A DNA stretch of 64,000 bases from Rothia mucilaginosa (GCF_001548235.1 NZ_AP014938.1:1178001-1242000), one strand, 5' to 3'; positions 34,533 through 43,727 are shown, counted from the stretch's first letter. Program-made: numbers and translations. Notes: generated by a model from the letters alone, not told the origin.

Positions 34533-35189
34533 TTACTCAGCAGATTCCTGCTTCGCCTTCGAACGGCCACGCAGGTACTCGATAATAACCGGCACCACAG
34601 AAACCGCCACAATAATCACAGCAATGTACTCAATGTTGTTATGCACGAACGGGATACCGCCCAGCAGCACACCCGCCAGACCAATCAAACCAATCCACGC
34701 AACCGCGCCAACAACATTCCACAGGTGGAACTTCTTACGGTCGTACGAAGAAATACCAGCCGCAAGAGACACAAAAGTACGAACAATCGGCACGAAACGA
34801 CCCAGAACCAGAGCCAAACTACCGCGCTTCTGGAAGAACTCCTCGGTAGTGTGCAGGTTCTTAGTGCTCAGAATCTTCGCGTCATCCTTGAAGATCTTAC
34901 GGCCGTAACGGGCACCAATCTGGTAGCCAACCTCAGCGCCAGCAATAGCAACCAGCACCAGGACCGGGAACGCAACCCACAGGGACAGGCCCATCTGCTC
35001 ATGCAACATACCCAGAGCAAAAATCAGGGAGTCACCCGGAAGAACCGGGAAAAGAACACCGGACTCAATAAATACGATAATTGCCGAAACAACCAGAACC
35101 CAGGGGCCGGTATCGAGCAGGAACTGCTCAAGGTCGAGGCCCAAGAGCGCAACCGGAAGATGCGCCAAAGCGGTGGCAAGAAAAGTCAT
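34533..35189 (-). CDS. DedA-family membrane protein
   Basis: The 218-residue protein shows the SNARE-associated/DedA domain: FIESGVLFPVLPGDSLIFALG (about 41-61), GAEVGYQIGARYGRKIF, and GRFVPIVRTFVSLAAGISSY with the conserved R-x-x-P-x-x-R. DedA proteins are linked to undecaprenyl-phosphate recycling and membrane homeostasis. The ATG at 35189 has AGGA seven bases upstream; a longer start at 35219 is less likely. Confidence 0.93.
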   Translation of the reverse strand: MTFLATALAHLPVALLGLDLEQFLLDTGPWVLVVSAIIVFIESGVLFPVLPGDSLIFALGMLHEQMGLSLWVAFPVLVLVAIAGAEVGYQIGARYGRKIFKDDAKILSTKNLHTTEEFFQKRGSLALVLGRFVPIVRTFVSLAAGISSYDRKKFHLWNVVGAVAWIGLIGLAGVLLGGIPFVHNNIEYIAVIIVAVSVVPVIIEYLRGRSKAKQESAE

Positions 35190-35526
35190 GAAAAATCCTG
35201 AACTGTGAGTGGACCGCACACACGGATCGGCGGCGGAGTAACACCAGCATAGAAAGCGTACCTATGGTGAACATTGTGCAAAACTATGCGGAGGCTGTGT
35301 ATTACTGGCACAATTCTACCGGCATTTACGCCGGACGCACGGGTGAGCGAGGCGTAAATCTCCTCGCCCGCATGGCGAAACAACCTGAGGTGACGCGGCG
35401 CTCGCGTGCCTCCCCAAGAAATGACCATCCGCAGAGCCGGGCGATACCGGGTGTGACATGATGGAAAGAGAGCACGGCGCGTCGCGGCGTAGCGATTGAC
35501 CCAACCACCCACCGTTGGAGAGAACC
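35190..35526 (+). other. Divergent intergenic region between DedA and RecQ genes
   Basis: About 340 bases with no convincing gene. It holds a 9-bp inverted repeat, ATTTACGCC at 35324-35332 and GGCGTAAAT at 35351-35359, and the recQ ribosome binding site GGAGAG. Promoters for both genes must lie here; none is clear. Confidence 0.4.
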
Positions 35527-37716
35527 ATGAACCCCCAGCAGTCAGCTTCCAGCCCCGCGGACTCCCTGCGCACCGATTCCCTGCAGGCTGACCCTCTGCA
35601 CGCTGAAGCCCGCGAAGTGTTGCGCCGCCTCACCGGTGTCGCTGATGCTGAGTTCCACGATGGCCAGTACGAGGCGATTCGCGCCCTCGTCGCCGACCGA
35701 GCCCGCACTGTGGTGGTGCAGCGTACCGGCTGGGGTAAGTCCGCCGTCTACTTCATCTCCTCCCTGCTGTTGCGTGCCCGCGGTATGGGCCCGGCGCTTA
35801 TTGTCTCCCCACTGCTCTCCCTGATGCGTGATCAGGTTGAGGCAGCATCCCGCGCGGGGGTGCGCGCCGCAATGGTGAACTCCGCGAACGTGACCGAATG
35901 GGATGAGATCCGCACCCGCCTCGAAACTGATGAGCTCGATGTGCTGCTGGTGGGCCCCGAACGCCTCAATAACCCGGCGTTCCGCGAGCAGTGGCTGCCG
36001 TACCTGCTGCCGCGCCTGGGCCTGCTTGTTATTGATGAGGCGCACTGTATTTCTGACTGGGGCCATGATTTCCGCCCCGATTACCGCCGTATTGGTTCGC
36101 TCATTAAGTCTCTGCCGGTGGGTGTGCCGGTGCTGGCGACAACCGCGACCGCTAATGACCGCGTTAGCCGCGATATCGCCGAACAGCTCAGCACTGATAC
36201 CACCGCACCTGTACATGTGCTGCGTGGTCCGCTGTCCCGCGAGTCCCTGCGCCTGGGCGTTCTGACCCTGCCTTATGAGGCGCAACGCATCGGTTGGCTG
36301 CTCACGCACCTGAACAGCCTGCCCGGTTCGGGCATTATCTACACGTTGACTGTCTCTGCGGCAGAAGATACCGCAAATGCTCTGCGTGCCAGCGGCTACG
36401 AGGTGCTCGCCTACACCGGTAAAACTGACCCGGATGAGCGGCTGGTTGCAGAGCAGGCACTCAAGGAAAACAGGGTGAAGGCCCTTGTTGCGACAAGTGC
36501 CCTCGGTATGGGTTTTGATAAGCCTGATTTGGGTTTTGTTGTGCACCTGGGCGCGCCGTCGTCTGCGGTGAGCTACTACCAGCAGATTGGCCGCGCCGGA
36601 CGAGGTGCCGTCAACGCTGATGTTCTGCTCCTGCCCGGTCGTGAAGACCGCGCCATTTGGGAGTATTTTGCGACCGCCTCCATGCCTAACGAGGAACAGG
36701 CGCTGGCGGTGCTGGATGCCCTCGCCCAGTCCCCGGAGGGGTTGAGTATTACCGCGTTGGAGGCGCGCGTTCAGCTGCGCCGCTCCACCCTGGAGCTTCT
36801 GCTGAAGGTCCTGGACGTTGAGGGTGCCGCCGTGAAGGAAGGCAACTATTGGCGTCGAACCTCTTCGCCGTGGCAGTACGATAGTGCCCGTTACGCGGCG
36901 GTGGCGCAGGCGCGTGTGCTGGAGCAGAACGCTATGCTCGAGTATGAACGCACTAGTCAGTGTCGTATGCTTTTCCTGGCTCAGCAGCTTGATGATGCTT
37001 CCGCGACTGCTTGTGGTCGTTGCGATGTGTGTGCGGGTCCCTGGTACCCGGTTGAAGTTCCTGCTGAGGCGCAGCAGGCGGCGCAGAGTAGCTTCAATAC
37101 GGTGGGTGTGCCCCTGCAACCGCGCCGTATGTGGCCGAGCGGGCTGGATCAGCTGATGGGTGCGGATGCGCCGCGCGGTCGTATCCGCCCGGATGAGCAG
37201 GCTGAGCCCGGTTATGCGTTGGCACGTTTGAGCGACATGGGGTACGGCACTCGCCTGCGTGAGCTTCTGGCGACGAATGAGCTGGGTGAGCCGGTTGATT
37301 CTGAGGTTCCTGCCGAGCTGGGTCGTGCCTGCGTGAAGGTGCTTGCCGCTTGGGAGTGGGCTGAGGCGGGTCGTCCGGTGGCGGTGCTGACTCTGCCTTC
37401 GCCGGTGCGCCCGCGCTTGGCTCAGTCTCTGGGTCGGGGACTGGCATCGGTGGGTCGCCTGGTGGATTTGGGTCAGGTGTCTCTGGTGGATGAGCCCCGT
37501 TTCTTTGGCGGTAATAGCGCGTTCCGTTGCGCGGACGTGTTGCGCTTGTACCGGGTTCCTGCTGGGGTTCTGGACTATGTGCGTGAGCATCAGTGCCCGG
37601 TTCTGCTGGTTTCTGATGTGGTGGATTCGCGCTGGGCGTTTACTGCGGTGGCTCGCGAGCTGAGGTTGGCGGGCGCTTCTGCGGTGTATCCTTTCTCTTT
37701 GGCTGCTACTCACTAG
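35527..37716 (+). CDS. recQ: RecQ-family DNA helicase with C-terminal phosphoribosyltransferase-like domain
   Basis: The 729-residue protein has an unusual Walker A (RTGWGKSAVY, about 63-72), the DEAH box (VIDEAHCISDWGHDFRPDYRR, split here as VIDEAHCISDW then GHDFRPDYRR), TATA motif and helicase motif VI (YYQQIGRAGRG). Zinc-binding cysteines follow (CRMLF, CGRCDVC). The last 200 residues (PVAVLTLPSPVRPRLA; VLLVSDVVDSRWAFTAVA) resemble a PRTase fold instead of an HRDC domain. ATG 35527 has GGAGAG before it. A variant found in actinobacteria; it unwinds DNA during repair. Confidence 0.93.
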   Translation: MNPQQSASSPADSLRTDSLQADPLHAEAREVLRRLTGVADAEFHDGQYEAIRALVADRARTVVVQRTGWGKSAVYFISSLLLRARGMGPALIVSPLLSLMRDQVEAASRAGVRAAMVNSANVTEWDEIRTRLETDELDVLLVGPERLNNPAFREQWLPYLLPRLGLLVIDEAHCISDWGHDFRPDYRRIGSLIKSLPVGVPVLATTATANDRVSRDIAEQLSTDTTAPVHVLRGPLSRESLRLGVLTLPYEAQRIGWLLTHLNSLPGSGIIYTLTVSAAEDTANALRASGYEVLAYTGKTDPDERLVAEQALKENRVKALVATSALGMGFDKPDLGFVVHLGAPSSAVSYYQQIGRAGRGAVNADVLLLPGREDRAIWEYFATASMPNEEQALAVLDALAQSPEGLSITALEARVQLRRSTLELLLKVLDVEGAAVKEGNYWRRTSSPWQYDSARYAAVAQARVLEQNAMLEYERTSQCRMLFLAQQLDDASATACGRCDVCAGPWYPVEVPAEAQQAAQSSFNTVGVPLQPRRMWPSGLDQLMGADAPRGRIRPDEQAEPGYALARLSDMGYGTRLRELLATNELGEPVDSEVPAELGRACVKVLAAWEWAEAGRPVAVLTLPSPVRPRLAQSLGRGLASVGRLVDLGQVSLVDEPRFFGGNSAFRCADVLRLYRVPAGVLDYVREHQCPVLLVSDVVDSRWAFTAVARELRLAGASAVYPFSLAATH

Positions 37717-37758
37717 TCGCGCTCGATAATGCTTCATTTATTCCCCTGACGAGGATTT

Positions 37759-38286
37759 ATGTCATATTCGGAATATTCAAAATTAACGGTCACTGATGGT
37801 TCCTCCGCTGTGCTCAGCGATATTCCCTCTCGCTCTGAACACAGTGAGTGGATGGCGCACGCCCTCGTTGAGGGTGCCGCCGCTGGTGAGCGTGGCGAGA
37901 TTCCTATCGGCGCCGTGGTGGTGGATGAGCAGGGCATCATTATTGGTTCAGCGGGCAATACCCGCGAGCAGGAGCATGACCCCAGCGCCCATGCGGAGGT
38001 GAATGCGATTCGTCAGGCGGCGGCGCATCGTGGGCAGTGGCGCCTGGACGGTTGCACCCTGGTCGTGACCGTGGAGCCGTGCCTGATGTGTGCCGGCACG
38101 ATTTTGGCGTCACGCGTTTCGACGGTGGTTTTTGGCGCCTGGGAAGAGAAGACCGGTGCTGCCGGTAGCCGTTACGATGTGCTGCGTGACGGCAGGGTTG
38201 CTCCGGCTCCCGAGGTGTATGCAGGGGTGCGCGCCGATGAGTGCGCGCAGTTGATGATGGACTTCTTTAAGGAACGCCGCCCCTAA
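37759..38286 (+). CDS. tadA: tRNA-specific adenosine deaminase
   Basis: Converts A34 to inosine in tRNA-Arg(ACG). The 175-residue deaminase has the zinc and catalytic motif HAE (H78, E80) and PCLMC (C108, C111), plus GEIPIGAVVVD near 46. A 30-residue N-terminal extension precedes the domain. GAGGA lies before the ATG. It follows recQ by about 40 bases and may be co-transcribed. Confidence 0.93.
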   Translation: MSYSEYSKLTVTDGSSAVLSDIPSRSEHSEWMAHALVEGAAAGERGEIPIGAVVVDEQGIIIGSAGNTREQEHDPSAHAEVNAIRQAAAHRGQWRLDGCTLVVTVEPCLMCAGTILASRVSTVVFGAWEEKTGAAGSRYDVLRDGRVAPAPEVYAGVRADECAQLMMDFFKERRP

Positions 38287-38587
38287 CCGTCACCCGTGGT
38301 GGCGCTTCAGGAACTGTTTTGTATAACGTGGAAAGCCGCGCAGAGGCTGCGTGGCTTTTCACGTTATTTGTACGAAAAACCCCATTTCTTTGAAAAATAC
38401 TTCAAGAATTTCAAAAATGACCCCTGTTTTTCAAGAAAAGCCCACTACATCACACACAACTGGGTCTACCATATATAGGCATTGGAGCCTCCGCCTGCCC
38501 GCGCCTGTCGTTTAACACCCCGCGCGGTGCCCGCGGAGGACTCCCAGAAACTCACCCGAACCGTCCATTCTCTGAGGGGATTTAACC
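38287..38587 (+). other. Intergenic region upstream of the ATPase gene
   Basis: About 300 bases. The first part holds a terminator (38325-38365). The middle (38366-38480) is clearly AT-rich with A/T runs and no frame of note. The end holds the ribosome binding site for the gene at 38588. Confidence 0.4.
38325..38365 (+). terminator. Terminator after tadA
   Basis: A 19-bp stem with one mismatch and one wobble (38325-38343 with 38347-38365) and a 3-base loop, followed by ATTTG. Confidence 0.75.
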
Positions 38588-39307
38588 GTGTTAAGAGTTG
38601 ACAATATTTGGGCAAAAGGGCGCCACACTCCGCTTTTTGACCGCACCACCTTCTCAGTGGGCGAGGGTGAAGTCATTATTGTTCAGGCAGATAGCCAGCT
38701 GGAGCGTACCTCTCTTGCGTTGGCGCTGACTGGCCGCCTTCCCCTGTCCGGCGGCACGATTAGCTGGAGCAAGGGCGATGATGAGCCTCGCCGTATTTCG
38801 ATGAAGCGTTTGCGTGCTCTCAGTAGCGTGGTGGATTCCCCCGACGTGACTGCTCCCGAGCAGCATATGCGCGTGCACGATTACGTGTCGGAGATGCTGT
38901 CCTATAACCTGCCGATTTTTGGTCGTCCTCGCGCGAGCCGCTGGCTGGCTGAACGCGGCCTGGAGGAGCTGGACGGGCTGTGGATGGATGAGATTAGCGG
39001 CGAGATGAACATTGAGCTGATGGCCACTTTGGCGAAGCATAGCCCCTCTGACCTGCTGGTTTTTGATACTCCTTCCCGCCATCTGAACCACACGTACATG
39101 TGGCTTCCGTATCTGGAGGAGCTTGCCGCGGATGAGGACCACCCGCGCACGGTGGTGGCGGTTGTGCCCCATATTTCGGAGTCCTGGCATGGTGCACGTG
39201 CTGTGGTCGGCCGTGCCCCTGAGGAGAACGCGCCGGATCCTGTTGAGGGCGAGGTTGAATCCTCCAATGATTCCCCCGAACATGGCGAAAACGCTGAGAA
39301 GGAGTAA
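38588..39307 (+). CDS. Degenerate ABC-type ATPase partner of YhgE/Pip protein
   Basis: The 239-residue protein has the outline of an ABC nucleotide-binding domain but degraded motifs. The Walker A site reads VQADSQLERTSLALALTG, lacking G-x-x-G-x-GK-S/T. The signature region is EISGEMNIEL, and Walker B is LLVFDTPSRHL without the catalytic Glu. The H-loop histidine is kept (VAVVPHISE). The C-terminus is acidic. Start GTG at 38588 with AGGGG upstream. It ends two bases before the membrane partner gene. ATP hydrolysis is doubtful; a regulatory or structural role is inferred. Confidence 0.75.
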   Translation: MLRVDNIWAKGRHTPLFDRTTFSVGEGEVIIVQADSQLERTSLALALTGRLPLSGGTISWSKGDDEPRRISMKRLRALSSVVDSPDVTAPEQHMRVHDYVSEMLSYNLPIFGRPRASRWLAERGLEELDGLWMDEISGEMNIELMATLAKHSPSDLLVFDTPSRHLNHTYMWLPYLEELAADEDHPRTVVAVVPHISESWHGARAVVGRAPEENAPDPVEGEVESSNDSPEHGENAEKE

Positions 39308-39309
39308 GA

Positions 39310-41916
39310 ATGACTGTTCTGCGTGTTGCACTCGTTGAGCTGAAACGCCTGACCAGCGGTGTTCTGCCGGTTTTGGTGCTGCTTGCGATGTCCTGCATTC
39401 CGCTGCTGTACGGTGCCCTGTACCTGTACGGTAACTGGGATGCTTACGGCCATGTGAATGGCATTGTGGGCGCCCTGGTGGTTGAGGATGAGGGCGCGAC
39501 GGATTCTGAAGGTAAGCAGGTGAACACCGGTGCTGATGTGAAGAAGAACCTTCTGGATGCGGGCACGTTTGATTGGCGTCAGGTGCAGACCCGCGCTGAG
39601 GCTGTTGAAGGCGTGGAGAACGGTACTTACGACTTTGCGATGGTGATTCCGAAGGATTTCTCCCGTAATTTGCAGAGTATCGGTTCGTTCAAGCCTGATG
39701 CTAACGGCAAGACGGGCACTGTTGATCCGCGTGCGGCGGGTATTGAGGTCATTACGAATGATGCCAATAACTATGTGCTGACGAATATTGTCACGAAGGC
39801 GGGCACTTCGGTGCGTGATTCGGTGGCGGAGAAGGTCGGTAATTCTACGGCGAATTCACTGTTGGCTAGCTTCACGACTATTCATTCGAAGATGGGTGAG
39901 GCTGCTGATGGTGCGTCGAAGGTGAATAACGGCACGGTGAAGCTGGCGGATGCGATTGTTCAGCTGAAGGATGGCACCGCCACGGTGAATGATGGTGCCG
40001 TGAAGCTGAAGGATGGCACGTCCTCCCTGGCTGATGGCCAGTCCCAGTTGTTGGATGGTCAGAAGCAGTTGGCGGAGGGCGCTGCGAAGCTTGCTGATGG
40101 TGTCTCGACTTTGGATTCGGGTGCTGCGAAGCTGGATTCTGGTGCTGCGAAGCTTGCCGATGGTGCTTCGAATTTGAAGGATGGTTCGTCGACTTTGGCT
40201 TCGGCGGCTGCGTCTGCTTCTGATGGTGCGGCGAAGTTGAAGGACGGTTCGGCGACCCTGGCTGAGGGTACTGCGAGCTTGAAGAGTGGTTCGGCTTCGG
40301 TTGCGAAGGGCGCTAATGATTTGGCGTCTGGTATCCATCAGTTGCGTACCGGCATGGATCAGGCGGGTATTCGTGAGTTGCCGGCTGAGTTGAATGCGAT
40401 GTGCATGCGTCTGCATGAGACGGATACTTCTGCAGGTAGTGGCGATTTTGGTCGTGATCTGTCGAATACTGTGGTGTCTGCGACTGCTCAGAAGATGCGT
40501 GCTCAGTTGGCGCCGTTGGTTGAGGCGGGTACGTTGACTCAGGAGCAGGCTGATCAGCTGGTGGCTGCTGTTGATTCTGAGGAGACGAAGAATGAGGTTG
40601 CTGAGCTGAATCAGAAGGCTCTGCAGTCTCATCTGGCTACTCGTGATGCTGCCGCTGCTGATGCTCTGTCGAAGCTGAGCGCGTTGAAGTCGAGCCATTG
40701 TATTTCTGATGGTTCGTCGTCGACTGCGGCGAAGATTCAGACTTTGGTGTCTGGCGTGGATGCGCTGGATTCTGGTGCTTCGTCGCTGGCGAAGGGTGCT
40801 TCGTCGTTGGCTGAGGGTGCCGCTCGTGTGGATGCTGGCGCCTCCTCGTTGGCGTCGGGTTCGGCGACTTTGGCTGATGGTAATTCTAAGATTGCTTCGG
40901 GTGCTTCGAGCCTTGCGAGTGGTTCTGCGACTCTGTCGGGTGGTGCTTCTGAGCTGAAGGAAGGTACCGGTTCTTTGAAGAGCGGTACCGCCGAGCTGAA
41001 GGATGGTAGCGGCACTTTGGCGGAGAAGGAGCAGTCTGCGGTTGACGGTCAGCAGAAGTTGGCTGATGGCGCGAATGAGCTGAAGGACGGCGCGTCGAAG
41101 CTTTCTGACGGTACTGCGAAGCTGTCTGATGGTTCTTCGCAGCTGAATGATGGTGCTTCCGAGTTGAAGAATGGTACGTCGTCGCTGGAGAGCGGTTTGG
41201 CTTCTGGTGCTAAGCAGGTTCCGAGCCTTGCGCCGAGTGAGCAGGCGAAGGTTGCGGATACGATGTCGAACCCTGTGACTTTGTCGCATGATTCGTTGGC
41301 GTCGGGTCGTAACTACGGTGAGGGCATGGGCCCGTTCTTCATGTGCTTGGCGCTGTGGATTGGCGGCTTGATGCTGGTTCAGACGTTGCGCGTGATGAAT
41401 AACCGTGCGTTGGCTTCGCATGCTCCGTCGATTCGTGTGATGCTCGGTAGCTGGATGCCGTTTGGCCTGGTGGGTATTGCTCAGGCGACTCTGATGTTCG
41501 CCGCGATTAAGTTCGGTTTGGGCTTTGAGATGGCTCATCCGTGGCTGGTGTGGCTGTTCCTCTGCTATGTGGCTTTGGTCTTTACCGGTTTCATTCATGG
41601 TCTGACGGTGATTTTGGGTGCGCCGGGCAAGCTTGTTGCTTTGGTCATTCTGATTCTGCAGCTGATTACTGCGGGCGGCACGATGCCGTATGAGACTCTG
41701 CCTGAGTCGATCCGTTGGATGCATGACTTCTTCCCGATGGGTTATGCGGTGGCGGGTACGCGTCGTTTGGCGTATGGCATTGATGAGTCGAGCCTGTGGG
41801 GCATCATGCTGGTTTTGACTCTGTGGGGTCTGGCTGGTCTGGTGTTGGGTTACATTGGCACGCGTCGTGATCGTACGTGGTCGCTGAAGAAGCTTGCACC
41901 GGAGATTACGGTGTAA
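39310..41916 (+). CDS. YhgE/Pip-domain membrane protein with long heptad repeat stalk
   Basis: The 868-residue protein has an N-terminal membrane helix (about 17-38), an extracellular domain, two stretches of LKDG/LADG/LASG-type repeats (about 195-350 and 476-635) separated by a globular part with two cysteines, and a C-terminal ABC2-like domain with about six helices (670-860). This is the architecture of YhgE/Pip and phage-infection proteins, related to EsaA. AAGGAG lies before the ATG. It is paired with the degenerate ATPase and followed by a TetR gene. The repeats use T-ending codons more than neighbouring genes do. Confidence 0.88.
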   Translation: MTVLRVALVELKRLTSGVLPVLVLLAMSCIPLLYGALYLYGNWDAYGHVNGIVGALVVEDEGATDSEGKQVNTGADVKKNLLDAGTFDWRQVQTRAEAVEGVENGTYDFAMVIPKDFSRNLQSIGSFKPDANGKTGTVDPRAAGIEVITNDANNYVLTNIVTKAGTSVRDSVAEKVGNSTANSLLASFTTIHSKMGEAADGASKVNNGTVKLADAIVQLKDGTATVNDGAVKLKDGTSSLADGQSQLLDGQKQLAEGAAKLADGVSTLDSGAAKLDSGAAKLADGASNLKDGSSTLASAAASASDGAAKLKDGSATLAEGTASLKSGSASVAKGANDLASGIHQLRTGMDQAGIRELPAELNAMCMRLHETDTSAGSGDFGRDLSNTVVSATAQKMRAQLAPLVEAGTLTQEQADQLVAAVDSEETKNEVAELNQKALQSHLATRDAAAADALSKLSALKSSHCISDGSSSTAAKIQTLVSGVDALDSGASSLAKGASSLAEGAARVDAGASSLASGSATLADGNSKIASGASSLASGSATLSGGASELKEGTGSLKSGTAELKDGSGTLAEKEQSAVDGQQKLADGANELKDGASKLSDGTAKLSDGSSQLNDGASELKNGTSSLESGLASGAKQVPSLAPSEQAKVADTMSNPVTLSHDSLASGRNYGEGMGPFFMCLALWIGGLMLVQTLRVMNNRALASHAPSIRVMLGSWMPFGLVGIAQATLMFAAIKFGLGFEMAHPWLVWLFLCYVALVFTGFIHGLTVILGAPGKLVALVILILQLITAGGTMPYETLPESIRWMHDFFPMGYAVAGTRRLAYGIDESSLWGIMLVLTLWGLAGLVLGYIGTRRDRTWSLKKLAPEITV

Positions 41917-41962
41917 CGAACCCTGTTTGGTCGCACCGGGGGAAAACTGTCTAATAAAATAG

Positions 41963-41972
41963 AGATATATCT
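41963..41972. promoter_or_regulatory. Palindrome upstream of the TetR gene, candidate operator
   Basis: AGATATATCT lies 25 bases before the TetR start and just after a TAAAAT -10-like hexamer. TetR regulators commonly bind such palindromes to control themselves. Confidence 0.38.
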
Positions 41973-41996
41973 GCAAAAAGGGAGGGAGGACTTCTG

Positions 41997-42617
41997 ATGT
42001 TGCAGCGCCCAGTCGCTGAAGCTGCAAGTCGTCGTCCCGGCCGTACAGGTAGAACTCAGTTGAAGTTGTTCAACGCTGCTATGGAAATCATGACCCAAAA
42101 GGGGCTTGAGTACGCCACTGTTGAAGAGGTGGCTGCCCGGGCGGGTGTTTCTAAGGGAACCGTGTATTACAATTTCGGTTCTAAGAAGACCATGGTGGAT
42201 CAGCTGGTTCAGTACGGCACGCAGTTGCTGCTGAACGATGCGCGTCGCGCGGCGTCGGTTCATTCTGACCCGCGTGAGGCTTTGCGGAGTGCTATTCGCG
42301 CCGCATTCCAGTATCTTGAGGACCGTCCGGGTTTTACTCGGATGTGGCTTGCGGAGGCGTGGAAGGGCGCGGATGGTTGGACCGATGCGATGAGCGATAA
42401 CCGTTTGAATCTTCTGAATTATTTGGAGGAGATGACGGAGGCTGTGGCTCGCCGCTATACGGTTGATACCGCTCAGAATCCTCGTGCGATTGCGATCTCT
42501 ATGTTCGGAGCGATTTATATGCTTGCCATGGATCGTGAAGTGCATCAGGCGGAGCGCAATGCTGAGGATGCAACGCGTGCTGTCATGCTAGTTGTAGATG
42601 GGTATATCCGTCATTAG
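41997..42617 (+). CDS. TetR-family transcriptional regulator
   Basis: The 206-residue protein has the N-terminal TetR helix-turn-helix: ATVEEVAARAGVSKGTVYYNFGSKKTM in two parts, AAMEIMTQKGLEYATVEEVA and ARAGVSKGTVYYNFGSK (about 24-60). The C-terminal ligand domain is helical. GGGAGGGAGGA precedes the ATG. It lies 80 bases after the YhgE/Pip gene, so it probably controls that pair; an efflux or envelope-stress role is inferred. Confidence 0.9.
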   Translation: MLQRPVAEAASRRPGRTGRTQLKLFNAAMEIMTQKGLEYATVEEVAARAGVSKGTVYYNFGSKKTMVDQLVQYGTQLLLNDARRAASVHSDPREALRSAIRAAFQYLEDRPGFTRMWLAEAWKGADGWTDAMSDNRLNLLNYLEEMTEAVARRYTVDTAQNPRAIAISMFGAIYMLAMDREVHQAERNAEDATRAVMLVVDGYIRH

Positions 42618-42785
42618 GCGGACCTGTTGGGGTCTGCAGACGTGCCGGGACTTCGGTGTCGGGTGTCGAAAAGGGCGCGGTGAAAAGGGGCCGTGAAGAG
42701 GGCGACACCCGGCTGCCGTACGCGGCACGATAGGTAGGCTCGTTCTTGCCCTCCTGTTGGGGGTGTGCTATAGTTTTCCACTGTT

Positions 42786-42872
42786 GGTGGTGTGTCCGAG
42801 CGGCCGAAGGTGCATCACTCGAAATGATGTTTGGTGTAAAAGCCAACGGGGGTTCAAATCCCTCCACCACCG
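42786..42872 (+). tRNA. tRNA-Ser (anticodon CGA)
   Basis: Class II cloverleaf of 87 bases: acceptor GGTGGTG with CACCACC, anticodon stem CATCA/TGATG with loop CTCGAAA, a long variable arm (TTGG/CCAA) and T loop TTCAAAT. CCA is not encoded. Confidence 0.96.
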
Positions 42873-42880
42873 CACCAACG

Positions 42881-42913
42881 AAAACCCGTCGAGATTTGTC
42901 TCGGCGGGTTTTT
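42881..42913 (+). terminator. Terminator after tRNA-Ser(CGA)
   Basis: A 14-bp stem with one G-T pair (42881-42894 with 42899-42912) ending in a T-run. Confidence 0.8.
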
Positions 42914-42920
42914 GCATACC

Positions 42921-42950
42921 TGGATTGTTCTGGATTGTTCTGGATTGTTC
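42921..42950 (+). repeat. Three perfect 10-bp tandem repeats
   Basis: TGGATTGTTC occurs three times without change, just after the tRNA-Ser terminator. No protein is encoded across it. Function unknown. Confidence 0.8.
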
Positions 42951-43076
42951 TGGGGTGGTGTTGACGGGTGCGTTGGTGGGTGTGCTGGTGAGTGTCTGCG
43001 CGGCGGTATTCGCCTAGTTTTATAGGGTGTGTGCCACTTCCGGGGCTTTACCGGTGCTTGCTGATTTGGGGGTGGG

Positions 43077-43082
43077 TAAAAT
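43077..43082 (+). promoter_or_regulatory. Predicted -10 of leaderless upp promoter
   Basis: TAAAAT ends six bases before the upp ATG at 43089; there is no ribosome binding site. Confidence 0.52.
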
Positions 43083-43088
43083 CGTATT

Positions 43089-43727
43089 ATGCGTATTAAG
43101 ATTCTTGACCACCCGCTGGTCTCTCACAAGATTAGTGTTCTGCGTGATAAGAACACTCCGTCCCCGATTTTCCGTCAGCTGGTTGATGAGCTGGTGACCC
43201 TTCTTGCCTATGAGGCGACTCGCGAGATCCGTGTGGAAGAGGTTGAGGTTGTGACTCCAGTGGCGACCACTACCGGTGTTCGTATTGCTGATCCTAAGCC
43301 GCTGGTTGTTCCGATTCTGCGTGCTGGTTTGGGCATGCTGGAGGGTATGACCCGTATGGTTCCGACCGCTGAGGTGGGCTTCCTGGGTATGGCTCGTAAT
43401 GAGGAGACCCTGGATATTGTGACCTATGCTGAGCGTCTGCCGGAGGACCTGACTGGTCGTCAGGTGTACCTGCTGGATCCGATGCTGGCTACGGGTGGCA
43501 CTCTGATTGAGGCTATTAAGTTCCTGCGTAAGCGTGGTGCTGAGTCTGTGACTTGTGTGTGCCTGATTGCTGCTCCTGAGGGCATTGCTGCTCTGGAGAA
43601 GGGCATTGAGGGTATGGAGAATGTTGACCTGTTCTTGGCTGCTCGTGATGAGCGTTTGAATGAGAAGGCGTACATTATTCCGGGTCTGGGCGATGCTGGT
43701 GACCGCCTGTACGGTCTGGCTGAGTAG
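43089..43727 (+). CDS. upp: Uracil phosphoribosyltransferase
   Basis: Salvages uracil to UMP with PRPP. The 212-residue protein begins [20 protein letters not shown], has [14 protein letters not shown], the PRPP loop [16 protein letters not shown] (about 134-149) and the uracil-binding end [14 protein letters not shown]. Length and ends match the family exactly. Leaderless-like start. It is followed by an AT-rich gap. Confidence 0.97.
   Translation: MRIKILDHPLVSHKISVLRDKNTPSPIFRQLVDELVTLLAYEATREIRVEEVEVVTPVATTTGVRIADPKPLVVPILRAGLGMLEGMTRMVPTAEVGFLGMARNEETLDIVTYAERLPEDLTGRQVYLLDPMLATGGTLIEAIKFLRKRGAESVTCVCLIAAPEGIAALEKGIEGMENVDLFLAARDERLNEKAYIIPGLGDAGDRLYGLAE

Noticed and set aside
39856..42027. 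723-codon minus-strand frame opposite the YhgE/Pip gene
   Set aside because: The product is repetitive Arg/Ser/Gln, the antisense image of the LxDG repeats; not a gene.
42921..42950. Repeats considered as a CRISPR fragment
   Set aside because: The 10-bp units are directly adjacent with no spacers and no cas genes nearby.
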